This document shows positions 48,843-57,300 of a DNA stretch of 64,000 bases, one piece after another. The number at the start of each line of letters is the position of its first letter. The stretch's first letter is position 1. Made by a program: the position numbers and the translations under genes. Below the pieces are notes generated by a model, which was not told the DNA's origin, did not search any database, and saw nothing but the letters and a program-made list of their open reading frames with translations. Origin of the DNA: Antedon mediterranea (taxonomy: Eukaryota > Echinodermata > Crinoidea > Comatulida > Antedonidae); the NCBI RefSeq assembly GCF_964355755.1, contig NC_092673.1, forward strand, positions 29,639,001-29,703,000, given 5' to 3'.

Positions 48843-50458
48843 AATATTATCTCATAATTGAATTTTAAAAACTTTAGATTTTGGCCATTTTCGATCTTTC
48901 GAATTTTAAAAACTTTAGATTTTGGCAATTTTTCGAACAAAATCCCTAAAATGCACTATAGTACAGGGATTTAGTTTTTTATTTATATCAAAAAATAAAA
49001 GGGTCGAAAAATGGCTATTTTTCGAAAATTTCCCTGTACTATAGTACAGGGATTTAGCCAATAAATATAGCCAATTTTCGACCTTTTTATTTTTTCCATA
49101 AAACTTGTTACTATAGAATAATTGACATGCGCAGAACCAAATATTCGACTCTGCGCATGTTTATTATGCTATAGTAACCATTTATGTCAAAAAATAGACA
49201 AAACTGGTTACTATAGCATGATTGACATGCACAGAACCTAATATTCGACTCTGCCCATGTTTATTATGCTATAGTAACCATTTATGTCAAAAAATAAAAG
49301 GGTCGAAAAATGGCAATTTTTCGCAAATTTCCCTGTACTATAGTACAGGGATTTAGCCAATAAATAGGCCTATAGTCAATTTTCGACCTTTTTATTTTTT
49401 GATAAAACTGGTTACTATAGAATAATTGACATACGCAGAACCCAATATTCGACTCTGCGCATGTTTATTATGCTATAGTAACCATTTATGTCAAAAAATA
49501 GACAAAACTGGTTACTATAGCATAATTGACATGCGCAGAACCTAATATTCCACTCTGCGCATGTTTATTATGGTATAGCAACTATTTATATCAAAAAATA
49601 AAAGGGTTGAAAAATGGCCATTTTTCGAAAATTTCCCTGTACTATAGTACAGGGATTTAGCCAATAAATATAGCCAATTTTTGACCTTTTTATTTTTTGA
49701 TAAAACTGGTTACTATAGAATAATTGACATACGCAGAACCCAATATTCGACTCTGCACATGTTTATTATGCTATAGTAACCATTTATGTCAAAAAATAGA
49801 CAAAACTGGTTACTATAGCATAATTGACATGCACAGAACCTAATATTCGACTCTGCCCATGTTTATTATGCTATAGTAACCATTTATGTCAAAAAATAAA
49901 AGGGTCGAAAAATGGCCATTTTTCGAAAATTTTCCTGTACTATAGTACAGGGATTTAGCCAATAAATATAGCAAATTTTCGACCTTTTTATTTTTTGATA
50001 AAACTGGTTACTATAGAATAATTGACATGCGCAGAACCCAATATTTGACTCTGCGCATGTTTATTATGCTATAGTAACCATTTATGTAAAAAAATTGACA
50101 AAACTGGTTACTATAGCATAATTGACATGCGCAGAACCTAATATTACACTCTGCGCATGTTTATTATGGTATAGCAACTATTTATATCAAAAAATAAAAG
50201 GGTCGAAAAATGGCCATTTTTCGAAAATTTCCCTGTACTATAGTACAGGGATTTAGCCAATAAATATAGCCAATTTTCGACCTTTTTATTTTTCGATAAA
50301 ACTGGTTACTATAGAATAATTGACATGCGCAGAACCCAATATTCGACTCTGCGCATGTTTATTATGCTATAGTAACCAATTATGTCAAAAAATAGAAAAA
50401 AACTGGTTACTATAGCATAATTGACATGCGCAGAACCTAATTTTCGACTCTGCGTATA
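48843..50458. repeat. 300-bp tandem array built of hairpins, left block
   Basis: A perfect 20-bp palindrome, CCCTGTACTATAGTACAGGG, or a one-base variant, recurs at 49032, 49331, 49635, 49933 and 50231 (spacing 298-304 bp). Each unit holds three inverted repeats. One is centred on that palindrome, with arms AAAAGGGTCGAAAA and TTTTCGACCTTTTTA. Two are hairpins of about 75 bp with arms GGTTACTATAGCATAATTGA / ATTATGCTATAGTAACC and an inner GCGCAG/CTGCGC stem, differing by AGAATAAT against AGCATAAT. A decayed half unit with its own 41-bp duplication forms the left edge. No open frame is present. The units look like tandemly amplified MITE-type elements. Confidence 0.9.
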
Positions 50459-50475
50459 TTTATTTACGTATCCGG

Positions 50476-51150
50476 ATATTCACCCCCTGGACATTTACCC
50501 CCCGGAAAACTACCCCCCGGACAACCACCACCTGGACCACTACCTCCTTAGGACAACTACCCCTTTAGTAGGACAACTACCCCCCGGACAAATACTCCCC
50601 GGACAACTACCCCCCTTAGGACAACAACCCCCTTAGGACAACTACCCCCTGGACAACTACCCCCGGAAAATTACCCCCTAGGAACAATTACCCCCCCCCC
50701 CACTCGGGTAATTACCCCGCGGACAACTACCTCTGAAACAATACTCCCCGTAGGACAACTACTTCCTGGACAATACTTCGAGGGCAAATAATCTTTTAGG
50801 ACAACTACTTCCGTAGGACAACTAACCCCTGGACAACTACCCCCCGGACAATTACCCACTAGGAACAATTACCCACTAGGAACAATTACCCACTGACAAT
50901 TACCCCCCGAAGAATTACCACCCCCCCCCCCCCCCACCACCACCGGGTAAATACCCCGCGGACAACTACCTCTGACACAATACTCCCCGTAGAACAACTA
51001 CCTCCTGAAAGCTGGACAATACTCCGAGGGAAAATAATCTTTTAGGACAACTACCTCCGTAGGACAACTAACCCCTGGACAACTACCACCCAGACAACTA
51101 TCCAAAAACTACCCCTCGGACGGACAACTACCACCCAGACCATTCAACAA
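50476..51150 (+). repeat. Left arm: GGACAACTACCCCC subrepeats
   Basis: Dozens of imperfect 14-16-bp units of the type GGACAACTACCCCC occur, with poly-C tracts near 50690 and 50920. A segment of about 180 bp starting near 50671 is repeated near 50908, including the GGGTAATTACCCCGCGGACA and CAAATAATCTTTTAGGACA landmarks. That gives a higher-order period of about 240 bp. Pro-rich open frames across it are artefacts. Confidence 0.9.
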
Positions 51151-51744
51151 CCTGACTCTGCAACAGTGTATAATAGGAATTAATAACTATATTTTAATTC
51201 GTTACTTTGACGAATTACTATTCATTATTGTAAACAAAAGTAAAAGATTGAACATAAATATAGCCTGGTATAAACTGAAGATTGTCACACATGATCATAG
51301 GATAGTCGAACGTATTATATAGTACTCCCTGTATTTACTGTAAAGACTGGGTTCGCTGATAATAATAATAGTTTTTGCGTCAGGACAATGCTTCGATAAC
51401 CACTGGTCTTAAAAGAATTAATTTTTGTCTCATATTTGTCATATATGTATTTTTGTACACTTGAAGAATAATATCACTTTTGATATTTGACCTCAATGTT
51501 CACTCACCGAATAAACGGCGATCTTTAAATAAATTCCCCTCAAATAAACGGTGACCATGTCACTCCCATGAAACATCATATGGAATAATCGGCGTCTATT
51601 TCCATTAGATTATACCCCCTCCCATTGAATAAACAACTTTCTTCCAATAATGTCCACCTAAAAACCACCTAAACAATAAACAGCCCAGGCCCTTTTTTCA
51701 ATAAATACGGTACTTTAAATCTAGCACATCTGTGTTTCGAAACT
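51151..51744. other. Unique spacer inside the foldback insertion
   Basis: About 600 bp of mixed sequence lies between the left arm and the inner foldback. No gene or clear repeat was seen. A series of AATAAACGGC/AATAAACAAC-like phrases spaced by some tens of bases lies at 51500-51700, possibly a decayed repeat. Confidence 0.5.
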
Positions 51745-52072
51745 AGAGACCCGAGACCAGAGACCCGAGACCCAATACGAAAAGGGAGACCTAAATATAC
51801 GAAAAGGGAGACCCACGTACGAAAAGGGAGACCCCACTATACGAAAAGGGAGACCCTAATATACGAAAAGGGAGACCTAAATATACGAAAAGGGAGACCC
51901 AAATATACGAAATGGGAGACCCAAATATACGAAAAGGGAGACCCCACTATACGAAAAGAGAGACCACACTATACGAAAAGGGAGACCCTAATATACGAAA
52001 AGGGAGACCCAAATATAGGTCTCCCTTTTCGTATTGGGTCTCGTGTCAGGTCTCTGGTCTCGGGTCGGGTCA
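51745..52072. repeat. Nested foldback with 22-bp tandem core
   Basis: The left arm (51745-51791) carries GACCCGAGACCAGAGACCCG and then CCCAATACGAAAAGGGAGAC. The right arm (52019-52072) is its reverse complement with a few changes and a small insertion. Between them lie about 11 tandem units of GGGAGACCYAAATATACGAA type, 20-22 bp each, all in the orientation of the left arm. Stem and core share the ACGAAAAGGGAGACC phrase, so the core probably grew from the inner end of the left arm. An open frame of 91 codons across it has no real protein content. Confidence 0.85.
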
Positions 52073-52138
52073 CCCGTCAAAAACAGATGATTTCATTTTT
52101 ACAGAAACCGGTCCTATATATTTGTCTACTTTTGGATT

Positions 52139-52270
52139 GGGGGGGGGGGGGGAGGTTACCCAGGGGGTAGTTATCATAAGGGGGTAGTTGTCCTAAGGGG
52201 GGGGGGGGGGGGTTGTTATCCGGGGAGTAGTTGTCCTAAGGGGGTAGTTGTCCAGGGGTAACTGTCCTAG
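52139..52270 (-). repeat. Right arm: inverted GGACAACTACCCCC subrepeats
   Basis: GGGGGTAGTTGTCC units are the inverse of those at 50476-51150. The arm is much shorter (about 130 bp against 675 bp) and includes two poly-G runs of about 13-16 near 52140 and 52200. Lengths of these runs may be unreliable. Confidence 0.85.
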
Positions 52271-52275
52271 AACCA

Positions 52276-52760
52276 TTTATTATGCTATAGTAAACATTTA
52301 TGTCCAAAAATAAAAGGGTCGAAAAATGGCCATTTTTCAAAAATTTTCCTGTACTATAGTACAGGGATTTAGCCAATAGCCAATTTTCGACCTTATTTTT
52401 TTATAAAACTGGTTACTATAGAATAATTGACATGCGCAGAACCCAATATTCGACTCTGCACATGTTTAATATGCTATAGTAACCATTTATGTCAAAAAAT
52501 AGACAAAAATGGTTACTATAGCATAATTGACATGCGCAGAACCTAATATTCGACTCTGCGCATGTTTATTATGCTATAGTAACCATTTATGTCAAAAAAT
52601 ATGGTACTATAAAATGATCATAAAGCAATATATGATTATATACAGCAATATTATCGCATAATTGAATTTAAAAAACTTGATATTTTGGCAATTTTTCGGA
52701 AAAATCCCTGTACTATAGTACAGGAATTTTTTCGAAATATATCACCATTTTTTACTCATG
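52276..52760. repeat. 300-bp hairpin array, right block
   Basis: The array resumes in the same orientation and at the matching point of the unit (TTTATTATGCTATAGTAAAC). Palindrome copies lie at about 52348 and 52706. From about 52640 the sequence matches the left edge of the array near 48845 (AATATTATCNCATAATTGAA), then decays toward 52990. Confidence 0.85.
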
Positions 52761-53290
52761 TGCAGACGCAATGTTCTCTGCGCATGTTACCTTAAGACAT
52801 ATTTTAATGTTGATAATTTGGCCATTTTCCACAAAAATCCCTGTATTTTTTTTTTTACTTTCTAAAAACCCATGTATTTGCATTTTTCTAAAAAATGCAT
52901 GTACAGGGATTATTCAATTTATCCAGGATAAACACATGTCTCTACAATACAATGAGATGACTAAAAATACATAACAAAAAAACTTCAGACTCATGTACGT
53001 CTCATTGCCACATCAATTCATTGTACAAAACAGATAAACTCAACATTATTTGTAAACTTCACAAGATTTCCTAGTAGCACTACAATCAGCAAAAGTGATT
53101 TATTATAATATTATAATAAATGATTAATTGTTGTCTTGCAGCAACCAGGGTGACGTGTGCTGGAAGCAGATGCTTACAAGCAGTTAGTGCCAGTACTTAA
53201 GCTTCATATAACACTAATTAACCCAAAGCTTATGCATAATTATCCCCATTCTACAATCCTAGGTACATTGCAAGTATTTACCCCATTTTT
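52761..53290. other. Intergenic stretch between convergent genes
   Basis: Fading array fragments (CCCTGTATTTTT, TGTACAGGGATT) run to about 52920. A strong acceptor-like TTGTTGTCTTGCAG at about 53143 is followed by a short open stretch ending near 53200, with no identifiable product. Confidence 0.5.
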
Positions 53291-53296
53291 TTATGT

Positions 53297-53527
53297 TTGA
53301 TAATAGGCATCTTTTTATTATGTTGGATATTATTAATTACTGACATTTTAATATGCGTGGTACAACTAATTTCAACATTAAAGCCAATTAATAATGTTGT
53401 AAATAGTCTTCCAGAAGAACAAATATTCCTGTCCTCCCCTTCTTCGCATTCAAATGGAGCAAGCCTTTTGGCTACGCAAACTACAGTTGCTAAGCAACGG
53501 ATGATAAACAAGCTTGAAGGAATGTAA
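53297..53527 (+). CDS. Possible unassigned exon or small ORF, one hydrophobic segment
   Basis: The frame is open for 76 codons between the repeat block and CCT7. It begins IGIFLLCWILLITDILICVV, which would form one membrane segment or signal anchor. A polar tail follows with NSLPEEQIFLSSPSSHSNGA and ends KQRMINKLEGM at TAA. A TTTGATAATAG acceptor-like site precedes it, so it could be a last exon. The tail codons look less AT-biased than nearby non-coding DNA. There is no family match I recognise, no good upstream exon, and no ATG at the frame start. It may be chance. Confidence 0.2.
   Translation: MIIGIFLLCWILLITDILICVVQLISTLKPINNVVNSLPEEQIFLSSPSSHSNGASLLATQTTVAKQRMINKLEGM
53486..53498. promoter_or_regulatory. 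X-box-like palindrome
   Basis: GTTGCTAAGCAAC is a 13-bp perfect inverted repeat that fits the RFX-type X-box pattern of GTTGC and GCAAC halves with a 3-bp centre. It overlaps the possible ORF above, so the two readings compete. No gene start is evident nearby. Confidence 0.25.
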
Positions 53528-53607
53528 TGTTAGCTGTAAACGCATCGTTGCCAACATGGATCGCTCCTTGCGGGCACAAATACAATATTTATATCGTGAC
53601 TCAAACA

Positions 53608-53761
53608 CTACACTATCAAACTTTATGTGACCAAAAAATGTGATGTGCTCATATATGGTAGTGATATGCCCAAATATGGTAGTGAAATGACATTGTCATG
53701 TCCTTATATGAGCACATCACATTTTCTTGTCACATAAAGTTTCATAGTGTAGATAGAGCTT
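53608..53761. mobile_element. Hairpin MITE, copy 1
   Basis: Arms of about 48 bp (53608-53655 and 53705-53752) are nearly perfect inverted repeats. They carry CTACACTATCAAACTTTATG and AATGTGATGTGCTCATATA. The loop holds two ATATGGTAGTG phrases. The right end continues into GATAGAGCTT. A related copy lies at 60354-60478. It is non-coding and was probably moved by an unknown DNA transposase. Confidence 0.75.
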
Positions 53762-54008
53762 AACATTGCTGAGTAGCTGTTTTATACAATATATTTCATT
53801 ACACTCTACCGAGTATATTGTTTTTTGCGTCGATATTTTACGAACAGGAGAACAATGCTTGACCTTTAGCTGTCTCTTCCAAGATTTGTTGCCATTTCAT
53901 TGTATTTATGAGCAGTTTGCTTTGGCCAAGAATATATATAAAAAAATCGCACAATTATTTGCCAAATACAAACATGTATGCTGGCTGCCCAGAGGGTAGG
54001 TTTTACCC

Positions 54009-54014
54009 TTTATT
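54009..54014 (-). terminator. CCT7 polyadenylation signal
   Basis: AATAAA on the minus strand lies 80 bp past the CCT7 stop, followed by GGGTAAAACC. The position is ideal for a short 3' UTR. Confidence 0.6.
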
Positions 54015-54093
54015 TCAACTGAAAAGCTAACTTTAGGCCAGGTACATATAAATTCTACATTTCAGTATAACATTATGCTTACGATTAGTACGC

Positions 54094-54311
54094 TTAGAAT
54101 GGTCTACCTCTCCCACGTCCTCTTGGTGCTCCGCCGCCATCTTGAGACGATTTTGGATTTTTTACAGTCTCGTCTACGGACAGAACTAAGCATGCCGCCT
54201 CGGAAGCTGCAGTGAGAGCGTTGATTTTCACGATAGATGGTTCCCACACAAATGCTTCTAGGTTATCCGCTATATCTTCTTTGAGAATGTCTACGCCATA
54301 CCAAGTACCAC
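54094..54311 (-). CDS. CCT7: CCT7 last exon: equatorial domain end and tail
   Basis: After completing a split Gly codon, 71 residues run from [20 protein letters not shown] through [20 protein letters not shown] to the GRGRGRPF tail, with TAA at 54096-54094. The [11 protein letters not shown] helix is a chaperonin family signature of the equatorial ATPase domain. The GR-rich tail points to the eta subunit. The acceptor on the minus strand is GTTTTGTAG. Confidence 0.97.
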
Positions 54312-57300
54312 CTACAAAACGAAATGACGGAAATTGATTATGTCACACGCAGGTCACACCCTCTATGGCACGTAGGTCAACAAACAAGTCACGCTATTCC
54401 AAGTGAAAAAAGAAATTGGAAACAAATTCAGAATAAAAAGTAGCATTCAGAGAAACAAAATCAGGATAGATGGCCTTTGACATGATTTAGTATGATATGG
54501 TTTTCGGCACGGTGAATTTTTCCCTATCATAAGTTAAAGGTCAAATTATAACGCCTTGTTTGGAACACCACCTATACAGGACAGCTTCTTATAAAACAAA
54601 CAAGATAGGTCACTCCTATTAAGGGGACATTTTGTTGTGTTATTTGTTATCCCCTTATTAAAGGTTTTCGGTACGGAGAATTTTTCCCTATCATAGATTA
54701 AAGGTCAAATTATAACCTCTTGCCTGAAACACCACCTATACAGGACAGCTTCTTATAAAACAACACTCCTATTAAGGGGACATTTTGTTGTTTTGTTGGT
54801 TATCCCTATATGAAAGAATCTATGCAGTTGAAAACCTCAGGACGATCCAAGTGTACCATATAATATATTATTGTTTTATTTGGTTTTGTGAAAAAAATAC
54901 ACCTTTCATAATTCCCATATGTTATGTTTATAGAACTACTATCTCATTGTGTTATGCTATGATATAATTAAAAATATATATATACTGGTCTTTTAATACA
55001 GGCTCAATATATTTTATAAATATTCTGCTTGAGGAACAAAACCGTCAAAGAATGGCAACAAATTGAAGGAAATCTTCGACCAAAATTAGGTTAATGCGTT
55101 TTTATTTATAGAACGCTAGTAATTACAATGGAAATTTAATTATCACTTCTGGGATACTTTTTTTCTTTTGTTTGCCCTTTCGAGTTAATAGTTTTTTTCA
55201 ATTCTAATACACTTAGGGAGCAGTGTAATGATTTGGATGGTTCTTTACTATTGATAAACATAAAATATTTGAATACTTTTGGATGCTCAATCTTTGTAGG
55301 AATTTTAGATTTTTTAACATTCTGATACACTCAGGGGGCAGTGTAGACATTTAGAAGATTTGATATTACACTTACAAGTAATGCAGTACAATTTTTTTCT
55401 TTTAAGGGAACACTTTATAAGGTGAAAACAATGAACAGCCAAGCCTTATAAGTTTTATCGAAAATAGCTTGATTTCGCGAGAAACGTCATTGCACAATGG
55501 GAAGGGTTTGGGAGCAATAGCGCCGCTGTATAATACAAACATTATATACTAATGGTGGCGCTATTTCTCCCAAAGCCTTTCCATTATGCAACGCTCACGC
55601 AATTTGCGATAAACTATATTTGTTGGGGTTCTGAAGGTTTCCTCTTTTTTATTCTAATTATCTTTTTTTTTTTTAAATGGGCACATGAACTTAATGCGAC
55701 TAATTCTCATTACTGTATCTCCACATCTGGTATTACGTGCAGTATCATAGGCAATTCTTTTCTGTAATACACTGTTACATAGCCCAGGGCCAAGACAAAA
55801 TACAGTAGCCATGTAATCCTAAAATGTGCAGTCGCCAGCAACACAACCTTCTTCATACAGTTGCAAACCGGTTGCAGTTGCAAACACGTTTGCTAGTGTA
55901 GACAAGGCTTTAGACAACCCCTAGCTAGGGGTCAGTCAGTTATTGCGTACATAAAGAAACAAGTTAATTACCTTGTGCATGCTTCTGTCTCAACTTATTC
56001 AGTATATTAGTTGCGTCAAAGCCAGCATTGTCACATAACTGTCTTGGAATTATTTCCAATGCCTTGGCAAATGCCCCTATAAGGATTTGCTGTTTACCAG
56101 CTATTGTGCGTGAATAATCTCTTAAATACTTGCTTAGTTCCATCTCAATGGCTCCACCACCTGTAAGAAATAAAATATGATATGGTAGTACAGTTGAAGC
56201 CCTGCTAGAGACACCTCTATTCAGGGGGCATCTTCTGTACCATAAGGGGATACTGTTTAATGAAATGAACAAGGAAAATCCCCTGATCTGGTCTCTAGTT
56301 TGAAAAAGGTACTTCAGGAATAAAGGATGACTCTTTCAAACATGCCAAAGCCCTAGCTACAGTAGTGTTTTTGGGGTAAATTAAGATGTTTTTCAATAAT
56401 AGCATACAAATCTGCCAAGTCTTAACCATACCTGCAACAATTGAATCATTTTTAATTGTCCGTCTGACAATCATAATAGCGTCATGTAGGGATCTCTCCG
56501 TCTCCTCAATGAACTGCTCTGCACCTCCTCTTAAGATCAGCGTACATGTCTTAGCATTTGGACATCCTGTAAACAGATTGTACCTGTAACAGATCAAAAC
56601 AATAATATATATTATATAAGAATTTATAAATCCAAAGGCAAATTACTGAAAAATTGACAATGCTGTTATATATTTTTTTATCTTTTAATTCATACACAAC
56701 AGTGGGTAACTCGTTCATTACAGGATGGATAAACTATTGTCAGGATTGAAACCCGGACCTTGGGATGGTAAGGCAAGCACGTTAACCACCAAGCTACAGC
56801 TCCACTAGAAAATATTGTTGAAGCTGAAAATAGATAGTAGTGAGGGTTACAAATGAACACACGATTCTACTAGATGCCAATTGTACATAACTATGTTGTT
56901 TTCATCTCTGTACATATTGGACACACCTTAGCCATTGTTTTATCTTTAGCTATATATCTTAAATCAATTAAATAATTAAAAGACTTTAATTTAATGTTCC
57001 TTTGTTTGATATCTTTTTGTAAAACAGACTTTTTGTCTTCCGAATCTACCAGTTCTGGTTGTGTACAGTATACCGATTTTTAATTGATTATATCAAGGTG
57101 AAATCTAGATTGTAAACACAGTTATCTCAAGCATCCACTAAAGTGTATTATAATGTATTCATCATTATTATTTTACGTGGCAATGCTGTGTATCCATTGT
57201 ACAGGGAGCGGACATCTCCAACATGATGTAATAATAATGGAATTTAAACGCATTCTGTATACGAAAATAAAATAATTGAAACCATGTTATTTTCTCTTTG

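Larger units (their letters stand above)
50465..52275. mobile_element. 1.8-kb foldback-like insertion with subrepeat arms
   Basis: This block interrupts the 300-bp array. TTTATT is present on both sides (50459-50464 and 52276-52281), while the uninterrupted array units have it once, so it may be a 6-bp target duplication. The left arm reads TCCGGATATTCACCCCCTGG and onward; the reverse complement of the right end reads TTCTAGGACAGTTACCCCTG and onward. Both continue into GGACAACTACCCCC subrepeats, in opposite orientation. Long inverted arms built of short subrepeats are the hallmark of Foldback-type DNA elements. No transposase frame lies inside, so it would be non-autonomous. A second foldback is nested within. 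Confidence 0.6.
54312..55971 (-). other. CCT7 intron with repeats
   Basis: This 1660-bp intron (donor GTAATT) holds a duplicated repeat segment at 54499-54807, a pair of related TACACTNAGGGNGCAGTGTA phrases near 55206 and 55325, and a hairpin element at 55461-55617. No coding exon was recognised. Confidence 0.8.

Noticed and set aside
50421-50868. Pro-rich and Gly/Cys-rich frames
   Set aside because: Products of the GGACAACTACCCCC subrepeats, read on both strands.
51912-52187. 91-codon frame with repeated arginine/lysine-rich phrases
   Set aside because: Translation of the 22-bp tandem core and the poly-G run.
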